Shown piece after piece: positions 13,606-20,902 of a stretch of 24,526 bases of DNA. The DNA is from a virus. The stretch is taken from positions 1 through 24,526 of IMG/VR virus record IMGVR_UViG_3300036398_000019. The stretch is one strand, 5' to 3'. Each line of letters opens with the position of its first letter. Position 1 is the first letter of the stretch. The translations under genes were made by a program, and so were the position numbers. The notes under the pieces were generated by a model, which saw only the letters and a list, made by a program, of their open reading frames with translations, was not told the origin of the DNA and made no database searches.

Positions 13606-16583
13606 TGTCTATAAAACCACTTAACGAGCGCTTAGACGAGTTAGCTGGTCAAGGTGAGGTACAACCTAAACCAGTAGTTGAGATGCCCACAGAGGGCGCT
13701 AGAATCAATTTACAGGATGTCCAGCCTCTTGATTTTGAGCCAAGCGATATTGATGAATCCCAATCTATTCAAGTCGCTGGCAAGTTCACCCCCTTTGAAA
13801 ACATTGCTAAGATGTTTAGCAAAGAGACCAAGGGCTTGGCCAACAAGGGCAAGGATGCGGTAGACGAGGTTGTTCCACCAGAAATAATTAAGCCAGTAAC
13901 TACAGATGTACCCCTAAAAGTACCCAAAGCTAAGGGCATAGAGCAGCCTATATCAATCCAAAAGTTTGAGGAGGCTTTGCCCCTTGCTAAGACTGAGGGT
14001 GTGCCGCCAGAGCTATTACAAAACCTTAACCGCATTGAGGGGCCAGATGACCTCAAGCGTGTAGCAGATGCAATTAATAGAGCATCAGGCATCGAGGTAG
14101 AAAGAACCACCTTTGAGCAGTTGCAAAAGTTAGCCGTAGAGCGCGGTTTTGGCACATCGTTTATTCGGGAGATGGAAGACCTTAAATCCTTGTATGGTGA
14201 CTTGCCTATTGACTATATGCGCTTTAGGTTTGCAGCGCACAATAACGTATCCCAGTTTTACGAAACAATGCAGAAGTCGGCTCTTGATCCTAACAACCAA
14301 GAGCTAAAGGCCGAACTGCTTTATCGTTTAAATCTACAAAGCGCAATCTTAGAGTCTGGCATATCTATCAGAACTAAGGCTGCACAAACAACTGCATCCG
14401 GCAACATTGTTATACCAGCTCCAGATTCTGATGAAATGAAGAGGTTGCTTGCTGATCCAAAGGTTGATGAAGGGCTAAAGGATTTGATGGGCGCAATGGA
14501 TAACTTGCTTGAGACATCCTCAAAAGAGGGTCTCTTGAACAAAGTGTCCAAGGTTGGACTTTTGCGTGATCTGTGGGATTTAACATACAAAAATGGATTG
14601 CTATCCGCAACAGGCACACACCTTATTAACCTAAGTTCAAGCGTAACATTCATGGCTAGTACATTAGCGACTAGGCAGTTAGCTGGAATAGCTGGATCAA
14701 TTAAGCGTGGGTTTGGATTACAGGCAGAGGTTGAGGTGGGAGAGGCGGCAGCTGCACTAGCCGCGGTAACCCACACTTGGAGAGATGCTTTACGTCTTGG
14801 CTGGGTTGCACTAAAAACAGGAACCACCCGCGAAATGCGTGAGGGTCAAGACGTACTTAGTGATGCTGGTGTTAAGTTTGAGGTGCAGTCTGGCAAGTTT
14901 AATGCTAAAGACTATGGGCCACCAACTGGCTACTTTAAAAAGTTTGTTACTGAGCCTTTGGGAATAGAAGATGAAAGTTACTATAAAGGCATAAACTCAT
15001 ACGCTACATTTGTATCATTGCTAGGCAACAGGCCAATTATGGCAATGGATGAGGTAACCAAGTTTCTTGGTTACAGAGCTGAACTTTATACTCAGGCTTA
15101 TAGAGCAGCTGAGCAAGCCAAGCGCCAAGCAAGGTTAGATGGAAAGGTGGGCGATGAGATAGAAGAGATTGGCTTAAAAGCCATGAGCGATATCTTTATA
15201 AACACACCAAAAGCAATTGATGAAACCGCCACAGACTTTAGTCATATGTTGACATTTAGCAGAAAGCTAACTGGCGCATCAAAGGTTGTCCAAGAGTTAG
15301 CTCAAGAGAGCTTGATAGGCAGAATTAATTTGCCATTCGTTAAGACTCCAATTTGGGTTACTAGCGAATCAATGCAAAACAGCCTGATTGCCCCACTATC
15401 CAGTCAATGGCGAAAAGACATAGCAGAGGGCGGGGCAACTCGTGAGCTTGCTATGGCTAAGTGGGGCATGGGATCTGGCATTATGATTGGTGTTGGATCC
15501 TATGTTGCTGATGGTAGGATAACTGGCGGTGGCCCAGCCAACCAAAACCTAAGATCGGTTTACTTGGCGAGCGGGTGGAGGCCATACTCGTTTGTGTTTT
15601 CTGATGGCGAGTGGGATCAGGAGTTTGTCTCTTTCCTTGGCAAGATGCGTATGGATCCATCAGTTGGAAAAGATGGAAAACTATACGTTCCATTTAGGGG
15701 TTTAGATCCTATAGCTGGCTCGCTATCAATGGTGGCTGATGCTGTTGAGTATGCAAGATACGAGGATGACCAAGACCTTGTTGCACAAGTAATACTTGGT
15801 GGTGTATGGGGTCTCTATAACTATGTTGGCCAGCAACCCTGGCTAACAGCGTTAAGCTCTGTAACTGGCGCGTTCTCATCAACCATAGAGAACCCCAAGG
15901 CATCATTTAAAGCGGCTATAGAGTCCATCTTAACTGGTGGCGCAACCTATGCAATAGAGGGTTCTCCGGCCGGTATATTCAGCTCGGCTAGAGGTATGGT
16001 TGCAAGGATTGTAGATCCAACCGCAAGAGATGTAGCAGCCGATCCAAACGAAGACATGATAACCAAGGCTGCTCATAAAGCCATCAACAAATACAGATCC
16101 AAGACCCCAGGTCTTTCTGAGGATTTGCCAGAAAGATACGATATGTTTGGCGAGCTAGAGTACAGAGCTGACCCATCTAATCCAGGGCTATCTTCTCTGT
16201 CTGGTATTAGGTATCAAGAAAGCAAGCAAAGAACGTCTGACAAGATAATTATTTCTTTGGGTCTGCCAATTCAAAAGCCAAAGCGCATCATTGATGTTGG
16301 CGATGTTAAGGTAAAGATTACACCAGAGGAATACCAGTACTGGTTAAGCAGAATAGGCAAAGTAAGCATAGATGGTGAAGGAGTACAGAAAGCAATTGTA
16401 ATAGCTGCAAATGCTCCTGGCTTTAATGTTCTTGGAAAGAATGAAAAACAAGAGACCATAAAAGAAGTGTACGCACAATATGTAAGTTTAGCTAAAGAGG
16501 ATTTGCTTGAGCGTTTCCCAGCGATATCTATTAGGGCGCAAGAGGCTGAGGCAAAGCTACCGATTTATGGTGTACCAAAATAA
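13605..16583 (+). CDS. Giant internal virion / DNA ejection protein (gp16 position)
   Basis: A 992-residue protein, the largest in the window. Residues 1-120 are Pro/Lys/Glu rich and probably disordered. The core carries motifs I know from very large virion proteins of aquatic phages: NGLLSATGTHLINLSSSVTF (330-349), INLPFVKTPIWV (574-585), Q.RKDIAEGGATRELAMAKW (601-620), ITGGGPANQNLR with LASGWRPYSF (639-663), and PFRGLDPI. Hydrophobic stretches near 338-365 and 620-635 may contact membrane. No lytic transglycosylase motif like that of T7 gp16 is seen. By position it should be the main ejected protein that carries DNA across the cell envelope. The C-terminal third (about 830-990) is soluble and charged. 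Confidence 0.75.
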   Translation: MSIKPLNERLDELAGQGEVQPKPVVEMPTEGARINLQDVQPLDFEPSDIDESQSIQVAGKFTPFENIAKMFSKETKGLANKGKDAVDEVVPPEIIKPVTTDVPLKVPKAKGIEQPISIQKFEEALPLAKTEGVPPELLQNLNRIEGPDDLKRVADAINRASGIEVERTTFEQLQKLAVERGFGTSFIREMEDLKSLYGDLPIDYMRFRFAAHNNVSQFYETMQKSALDPNNQELKAELLYRLNLQSAILESGISIRTKAAQTTASGNIVIPAPDSDEMKRLLADPKVDEGLKDLMGAMDNLLETSSKEGLLNKVSKVGLLRDLWDLTYKNGLLSATGTHLINLSSSVTFMASTLATRQLAGIAGSIKRGFGLQAEVEVGEAAAALAAVTHTWRDALRLGWVALKTGTTREMREGQDVLSDAGVKFEVQSGKFNAKDYGPPTGYFKKFVTEPLGIEDESYYKGINSYATFVSLLGNRPIMAMDEVTKFLGYRAELYTQAYRAAEQAKRQARLDGKVGDEIEEIGLKAMSDIFINTPKAIDETATDFSHMLTFSRKLTGASKVVQELAQESLIGRINLPFVKTPIWVTSESMQNSLIAPLSSQWRKDIAEGGATRELAMAKWGMGSGIMIGVGSYVADGRITGGGPANQNLRSVYLASGWRPYSFVFSDGEWDQEFVSFLGKMRMDPSVGKDGKLYVPFRGLDPIAGSLSMVADAVEYARYEDDQDLVAQVILGGVWGLYNYVGQQPWLTALSSVTGAFSSTIENPKASFKAAIESILTGGATYAIEGSPAGIFSSARGMVARIVDPTARDVAADPNEDMITKAAHKAINKYRSKTPGLSEDLPERYDMFGELEYRADPSNPGLSSLSGIRYQESKQRTSDKIIISLGLPIQKPKRIIDVGDVKVKITPEEYQYWLSRIGKVSIDGEGVQKAIVIAANAPGFNVLGKNEKQETIKEVYAQYVSLAKEDLLERFPAISIRAQEAEAKLPIYGVPK

Positions 16584-16628
16584 CGTAATAGACTTTTATG
16601 AAAAAATCAACTAGATTAGGGAAATATT

Positions 16629-18086
16629 ATGGCTGATTATGCGATATCTAACGTAGCAAGACGTGTGGTCTACACCAATACTGGTGTCGGGCCATACTCG
16701 TTTACGTTTGAAGTTCTTGCCAATACCGATATCGCTGTATATCGCGGCAGTACATTACTGACTCTGACCACAGATTACACAGTAATTATCAACGCTAACG
16801 GCACAGGCTCAGTTACCTTGGTTGTCGCTGGCACAGGCAATATTACAATTGTTGGCTCAAGAGCAATTCAACGCACTAGCGACTATACGACAGGCGGTGA
16901 CTTGTTCGCCAGCACCCTTAATACTGACCTAGACTCCCAGACCATCTACGCACAGCAAGTCGCTGAGACCGCAGAGCGTGGACTCAAGGCTCCAGTAACA
17001 GATCCAACAGATATCGCAATGACCTTACCAGCCAAGGATGGCCGTAAGGGTAAGGTATTAGCGTTTGACTCTACAACCGGCAACCCTGTAGCTGGCCCAG
17101 CGCTGGATGCGGTGACTACTGTTATCGAGCAGTCGGCCAACATTAATACTGTTGCTACCAATATTGCATCGGTTAATACTGTTGCTGGCAATACATCGAA
17201 TATCAATACTGTAGCTGGCATTAGCGGTAACGTCACTACTGTTGCTGGGGTGTCGGCTAGTGTAACCACAGTTGCCGGTATCTCGGCTAACGTAACAACT
17301 GTCGCTGGCAATAATGCTAACGTAAGCACAGTAGCGGGTATCTCTGGTAACGTCACTACAGTAGCTGGTATCTCAGCCAATGTGACTACAGTTGCTGGTA
17401 TCTCTAGTAATGTGTCAACTGTAGCCACAAATAATGCAAACGTAACAACTGTAGCTACAAATATTGCATCAGTTAACACTAACGCTACAAACATTGTTGC
17501 AATTCAGAACGCCTCTACTAACGCTACTAATGCTGCTACCTCTGCTACTAATGCAGCCAATAGCGCAACAGCTGCACAAAACGCACAGACCGCAGCAGAG
17601 GCAGCTCTAGATAGTTTTACTGATACCTACCTAGGTGCGTTTGCTACCGATCCCACGCTAGATAATGACGGCAACGCTCTGACTGCGGGTGACTTGTATT
17701 TCAATACAGGCATCAATCGTCTAAAAGTTTATAGTGGCGCAACGTGGTCAGTTGCAGTAGTTGACACAACAACTGTCGTTGAGAAAACCAGCGCTACTGG
17801 ATCAGCTGTAATCCCAGCTGGTACTACTGGGCAACGTGATGGCTCACCAGCCAACGGATACTTTAGATACAACTCCACGCTCGCATCCTTTGAGGGATAT
17901 GTCGGTGGTGCCTGGGGTGGAGTAGGTGGCGCACAAGCCGGTGGAGTTATCTTTGAAAACGCACTAACGATTAGCGCAAACTATACCCTGACAACTAGCA
18001 AGAATGGATTTAGTGTGGGGCCGATCACGATCTCGAATGGTGCCGTAGTAACTATTGGTTCTGGACAGAGATGGGTGGTGATATAG
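16629..18086 (+). CDS. Tail fibre protein with T7 gp17-type N-terminus and ten-residue repeats
   Basis: A 485-residue fibre. Residues 1-140 match the T7 fibre anchor domain (GPYSFTFEVLANTDIAVYRG, then Y.V..N..G, ITIVGSRAIQRTSDYTTGGD, LNTDLDSQTIYAQQ). Residues 171-290 are twelve ten-residue repeats of type NV(T/S)TVAGISA, followed by an Ala/Asn/Thr-rich segment (about 292-328) likely to be a trimeric coiled coil. Then come DNDGNALTAGDLYFNTG (about 342-358), a GTTGQRDGSPANGYFRYNST region (about 398-417) and a C-terminal module ending in GPITISNGAVVTIGSGQRWVVI-like strands that I know as a normal fibre end. So the protein appears complete although an endonuclease gene overlaps its last 16 bases. 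It should recognise the host surface. Confidence 0.9.
   Translation: MADYAISNVARRVVYTNTGVGPYSFTFEVLANTDIAVYRGSTLLTLTTDYTVIINANGTGSVTLVVAGTGNITIVGSRAIQRTSDYTTGGDLFASTLNTDLDSQTIYAQQVAETAERGLKAPVTDPTDIAMTLPAKDGRKGKVLAFDSTTGNPVAGPALDAVTTVIEQSANINTVATNIASVNTVAGNTSNINTVAGISGNVTTVAGVSASVTTVAGISANVTTVAGNNANVSTVAGISGNVTTVAGISANVTTVAGISSNVSTVATNNANVTTVATNIASVNTNATNIVAIQNASTNATNAATSATNAANSATAAQNAQTAAEAALDSFTDTYLGAFATDPTLDNDGNALTAGDLYFNTGINRLKVYSGATWSVAVVDTTTVVEKTSATGSAVIPAGTTGQRDGSPANGYFRYNSTLASFEGYVGGAWGGVGGAQAGGVIFENALTISANYTLTTSKNGFSVGPITISNGAVVTIGSGQRWVVI
17139..17498 (+). repeat. Twelve in-frame 30-bp tandem repeats in the tail fibre gene
   Basis: Twelve contiguous 30-base units encode N-V/I-N/T/S-T-V-A-G/T-x-x-x. 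Central units (17229-17408) are most alike; the outer ones are diverged. The units lie head to tail with no spacers and no codon break, giving a regular beta-type or coiled shaft whose length could change by whole units through recombination or slippage. Confidence 0.9.
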
Positions 18087-18655
18087 TGTTTTATACATAT
18101 GCTCATTACACTCCAGAGGGTAAAATCTTTTATATTGGTAAAGGTATAAAGGATAGAGCTTATTCTTTTTCAGATCGTAGCCATAATTGGAAACGTGCTG
18201 TTAAAGATAACAAGGGTGTAAGCATTGAAATATTAGCTCATTGGGATACAGAGCAAGAGGCCTTTGAACATGAGAAAGTTTTAATTAGTTGTTTTGCTGA
18301 TATGAAACAACCGCTAGTAAATAAAACAAAAGGCGGCAAGGGTGCATATGGAATTGTATTTTCAGAAGAGCGAAAAGAATATTTAAAAAATAAACTTACT
18401 GGCATTAAGCATAAAGAAGTTACTTGCCCAACTTGCAAAAAGGTTGGTGGCATTACAAGTATGAAACGCTGGCATTTTGAAAATTGTGTTGGCAATAAAC
18501 CATACAGAGCAAGAGTCACTATTGATGGTAAGAGAATGTATTTGGGTTATTTTGAAACTAAAGAGTTAGCAACACAAGCAGAAATTAATGCGTATAACGA
18601 AGTAAACAAACCTTTGCCAAAAGAGTTTATTAGACATAAAGGGTTAAGCATATGA
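18071..18655 (+). CDS. GIY-YIG homing endonuclease with zinc finger and AP2-like domain
   Basis: A 194-residue site-specific endonuclease. The GIY-YIG nuclease core is at about 7-78: FYTYAHY, IFYIGKG with Tyr21, Arg29, and EQEAFEHEKVLI with the likely catalytic Glu68. A zinc finger follows: Cys119, Cys122, His135, Cys139. Residues 144-178 (PYRARVTIDGKRMYLGYFET and following helix) are an AP2-like DNA-binding domain. The first ATG, 18071, lies inside the last 16 bases of the fibre gene. GTG at 18086, sharing its G with the fibre TAG, would begin exactly at the nuclease domain and is a good alternative start. Its stop overlaps the ATG of the next tail gene (ATGA). It is more AT rich than its neighbours, which fits lateral arrival. 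Such genes spread by cutting phage genomes that lack them. Confidence 0.9.
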   Translation: MGGDIVFYTYAHYTPEGKIFYIGKGIKDRAYSFSDRSHNWKRAVKDNKGVSIEILAHWDTEQEAFEHEKVLISCFADMKQPLVNKTKGGKGAYGIVFSEERKEYLKNKLTGIKHKEVTCPTCKKVGGITSMKRWHFENCVGNKPYRARVTIDGKRMYLGYFETKELATQAEINAYNEVNKPLPKEFIRHKGLSI

Positions 18656-19227
18656 GTATTGTCTTAGTTGGAAGTACGAGCGGTTCAGTTACATTACAAG
18701 AACCAGCCGTTGCTGGTACTACTGTATTAGACTTGCCAGCCGTATCAGGAACAGTCCTAACCACAGGTTCTAGCGGTCAATCTATTCCTAAAGCAGCATT
18801 ACCTACTGGTTCTGTGTTGCAAGTGGTCAATGCTACTTATAGCACTTCTACTGATACAAGTGGAAATACTTTTATTGATACAGGTTTATCTGCATCTATT
18901 ACACCAACAAGTTCTTCAAGCAAAATATTAGTATTTGTAAGTCAAACTGCATTAGTAAAGTTTGGTGGAACTAGTAATGGTTCATATATGGCTTTGCGAT
19001 TATTGAGGAATTCAACAAGTTTAATTACTTTTGAACCTCAAATTTTATACACAGGCTCAACCTTAGAGCAAAATTCTGCTTCAAGCACAACTTATTTAGA
19101 TAGCCCAGCAACTACATCATCCACAACTTATAAAACACAATTTAGAAACGCTGGCATAAGTGGAACTGTTCGTATTTGTGCAGATTCTGGTACGGCAACT
19201 ATTACATTAATGGAGATTGCGGCATGA
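18652..19227 (+). CDS. Tail fibre module / receptor-binding protein (first small module)
   Basis: A 191-residue beta-rich protein. The opening VLVGSTSGSVTLQEPAVAGT and LDLPAVSGTVLTTGSSG is a common phage tail-fibre lead, and the rest (GSVLQVVNATYST, FIDTGLSASITPTSSSSKIL, then STTYLDSPATTSSTTYKTQF and a closing ITLMEIAA) is a widespread receptor-binding-type domain of aquatic phages. It lacks the T7-type anchor, so it must attach to the main fibre or to other tail parts. An AAGGG ribosome site lies inside the end of the endonuclease gene, and the start overlaps that gene's stop by four bases. It overlaps the next gene in the same way. Confidence 0.78.
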   Translation: MSIVLVGSTSGSVTLQEPAVAGTTVLDLPAVSGTVLTTGSSGQSIPKAALPTGSVLQVVNATYSTSTDTSGNTFIDTGLSASITPTSSSSKILVFVSQTALVKFGGTSNGSYMALRLLRNSTSLITFEPQILYTGSTLEQNSASSTTYLDSPATTSSTTYKTQFRNAGISGTVRICADSGTATITLMEIAA

Positions 19228-19511
19228 GTTTAACAATTCAACAATCTTTAGCTTTACAAAAATTAAACCCATCCGTTGTAACCATTCGTGGCGATGTAGC
19301 TTACGATGCAGACGGCAACGAAGTCGCATACGATAAAGCCGCAGTAGAGGCTTATGTAGATGCTCATGCTTATATTGCTAAACGAGCCGCAGAATACCCA
19401 CCCATCACCGATTACATTGATGGTGTAGTAAAGGGTGACCAAGCACAGATTGATAAATACATTGCTGACTGCTTGGCGGTCAAAGCTAAATTTCCCAAGG
19501 GAGTAGCATAA
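19224..19511 (+). CDS. Small tail-associated protein, possible fibre assembly factor
   Basis: A 95-residue protein. The ATG at 19224 (ATGA overlap) is chosen over an upstream in-frame ATG at 19176, which would overlap the previous gene by 52 bases. It has VVTIRGDVAYDADGNEVAYD, a helix, and a C-terminal part YPPITDYIDGVVKGD with IADCLAVKAKFPKG. The end resembles small tail proteins with (Y/F)P....Q.D.....GD......I..VKAKYPK, found beside fibre genes in many phages. A chaperone or minor tail role is likely from context only. It overlaps the next gene by one base. Confidence 0.65.
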   Translation: MSLTIQQSLALQKLNPSVVTIRGDVAYDADGNEVAYDKAAVEAYVDAHAYIAKRAAEYPPITDYIDGVVKGDQAQIDKYIADCLAVKAKFPKGVA

Positions 19512-19981
19512 TGGCTGTCACATTAAATGCGAGTACATCTACAGGACTGGTTCAGAGTGCTGATACAAGTGGAATTATTACTCTACAGAACAATGGCACA
19601 AACGCAGTAACTGTTGATAGCGGTAATCTTCAATTTAATTCAGGCTATGGCTCTGTTGCTACTGCTTATGGCTGTAGAGCGTGGGTAAGTTTTAATGGTA
19701 CTGGTACACCAGCAATTCGTGCTAGTGGAAATGTAAGTTCTATTACTGATAACGGAACAGGTGACTATACAGTTAATTTTACAACCGCTATATCTGATGC
19801 AAATTATTGTGCAACCTTAGCATTTAGCCGTCAAACAGATGCAACTAGTGGGCAAATTGCAACAAACAATTCAACAGGCAATGATGTTGCCCCAACTACA
19901 ACAGCATTAAGAGTTGGAATATTTTTACCTGGTACTGGCGGCAAAGATATTAGTTATGTCAATGTTGCGGTTTTCAGATAA
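19511..19981 (+). CDS. Tail fibre module with IRAS-NVSSITDNGTGDYTVNF domain
   Basis: A 156-residue beta-rich protein. It starts with a repetitive Thr/Ser/Asn segment, then RAWVSFNGTGTPAIRASGNV, SSITDNGTGDYTVNFTTAIS and DANYCATLAFS. This is a very common C-terminal receptor-binding or fibre-tip domain of phages (..WvnFnGtg...iras.NVsSitDnGtGdytvnFt..m.danY). Here it is a stand-alone gene, which suggests that fibre tips are built from several short polypeptides or that modules are exchanged as whole genes. Starts one base into the previous stop. Confidence 0.82.
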   Translation: MAVTLNASTSTGLVQSADTSGIITLQNNGTNAVTVDSGNLQFNSGYGSVATAYGCRAWVSFNGTGTPAIRASGNVSSITDNGTGDYTVNFTTAISDANYCATLAFSRQTDATSGQIATNNSTGNDVAPTTTALRVGIFLPGTGGKDISYVNVAVFR

Positions 19982-19992
19982 AAGGATAAAAA

Positions 19993-20169
19993 ATGAACAA
20001 AAGAATTATTTACCCTACTGATGATGGCGGTGTAGCTATTATTATTCCAGCCGAGTCTATTGAGTTAGCCATGAAAGACATTCCTGAAGGCAAACCATAC
20101 AAGATTGTGGATGTTGCTGACATTCCTACAGACCGCACATTCCGTAACGCATGGGAGTACCAAGAATGA
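19993..20169 (+). CDS. Small conserved tail-cluster protein (58 residues)
   Basis: AAAGGA lies eight to nine bases before the ATG. The protein reads RIIYPTDDGGVAIIIPA, then a helix, PEGKPYKIVDVADIPTDRTF and RNAWEYQE. I recognise the pattern (RiiyPtd.GgvavI.P......IEeia.KdvP.G.pykIVd.sdiP.DRtFR.AWe) from small genes in fibre clusters of phages, normally paired with the gene that follows here. No function is known to me; binding to or folding of a fibre protein is a guess. Its stop overlaps the next ATG (ATGA). Confidence 0.72.
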   Translation: MNKRIIYPTDDGGVAIIIPAESIELAMKDIPEGKPYKIVDVADIPTDRTFRNAWEYQE

Positions 20170-20390
20170 TTACCATTAACTTTGACAAAGCCAAAGCGAT
20201 TACTAAAGACCGCCTAAGAGCAGAGCGTACACCTTTATTACAAGCCCAAGATGTAGCGTTTCAGAGAGCGTTAGAGTCGGGTGCAGACACCACAGCAATC
20301 GTAGCTGAGAAACAACGGCTAAGAGATATTACCCAACTAGCTGACCAAGCCACCACGCTTGAGCAGTTAAAACAAATTGAGGTGAAATAA
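20166..20390 (+). CDS. Small helical tail-cluster protein (74 residues)
   Basis: The ATG at 20166 overlaps the preceding stop and is preferred over an in-frame ATG at 20151. The protein is helical and charged: MITINFDKAKAITKDRLRAE, then a Gln/Ala/Leu region and a closing helix TLEQLKQIEV. The pattern (MI.in..KAkaI..d..R..R...l...D......a) is usual for the partner of the previous small gene in phage fibre clusters. Likely a fibre assembly helper, not proven. Its terminal GAGG serves as ribosome site for the HNH gene that starts at its last base. Confidence 0.68.
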   Translation: MITINFDKAKAITKDRLRAERTPLLQAQDVAFQRALESGADTTAIVAEKQRLRDITQLADQATTLEQLKQIEVK

Positions 20391-20902
20391 TGCCTATAAC
20401 CTTAGACGGCACAGCACAACGCTTTAATGAAGCGTTTGAGTACCGCAATGGCGAACTGTATTGGAAAATTAATACCAATCCATCAAAGCGTCTAATCGGT
20501 AAGCGTGCTGGTTGTATGTCTAGTATGTATGGTGTAGTAAACCTAGATGGTCAGGCTTACTGTATCCATAAGGTAATTTTCTGTATGCATCATGGTTATA
20601 TGCCTGAAGTGGTTGACCATATTAACGGAGTTAAAAAAGACCACAGAATTGAAAACTTGCGTGCCGCCAATCATCAATCGAATAATTGGAACAAGACTGT
20701 GCAAAGCAACAATAAGTTAAGAATGAAGAACATTAGTTGGCACAAGCAAAACAAGAAGTATTGGGTGCAGATTACCCAAAATAGAAAGAAAGTTTACAGT
20801 CAAATGTTTGATGATTTAGAACTTGCCGAACTTGTAGCTGTCATGGCAAGAGAAAAATATCATGGTAAGTTTGCTAATCATGGAGAATTTAAATGCCAGT
20901 AA
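20390..20902 (+). CDS. HNH homing endonuclease with AP2-like domain
   Basis: A 170-residue endonuclease. FEYRNGELYWK (16-26), GKRAG, a Y..HKVIF..HHGYMP stretch and VVDHINGVKKDHRIENLRAAN (75-95) are the HNH nuclease core, with the DH pair at 76-77 as likely base/metal site. The middle position is DHR where most relatives have DNR. Residues 111-157 (ISWHKQNKKYWVQITQN, VYSQMF and a helix) look like a degenerate AP2-type DNA-binding domain. The first eight residues, MPITLDGT, do not belong to the usual endonuclease start but resemble the start of the following tail gene (MPVIIDGT). It begins on the last base of the preceding stop and overlaps the next gene by ten bases. Confidence 0.88.
   Translation: MPITLDGTAQRFNEAFEYRNGELYWKINTNPSKRLIGKRAGCMSSMYGVVNLDGQAYCIHKVIFCMHHGYMPEVVDHINGVKKDHRIENLRAANHQSNNWNKTVQSNNKLRMKNISWHKQNKKYWVQITQNRKKVYSQMFDDLELAELVAVMAREKYHGKFANHGEFKCQ

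Noticed and set aside
14321-14827. A 168-residue minus-strand frame opposite the large ejection protein
   Set aside because: The plus strand carries conserved motifs at this place and the minus frame is unrecognisable.
16584-16628. Promoter before the tail fibre gene
   Set aside because: The 45-base gap is AT rich but has no convincing promoter elements; the AGGGA there is simply the ribosome site of the fibre gene.
16946-17494. A 182-residue open frame on the minus strand opposite the fibre repeat, with regular ATVVTLAEIP-type repeats
   Set aside because: It is the mirror of the 30-base repeat in the fibre gene; the plus strand has a recognisable fibre anchor and end, and the minus frame has no ribosome site or known motif.
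17139-17498. Possible CRISPR-like array of 30-base repeats
   Set aside because: Units are contiguous without spacers, are diverged and stay in one coding frame of the fibre gene.
18071-18655. Group I intron interrupting the fibre gene
   Set aside because: No conserved intron core was recognised, the fibre ends in a normal C-terminal module, and the next gene has its own ATG and module start; a free-standing endonuclease explains it better.
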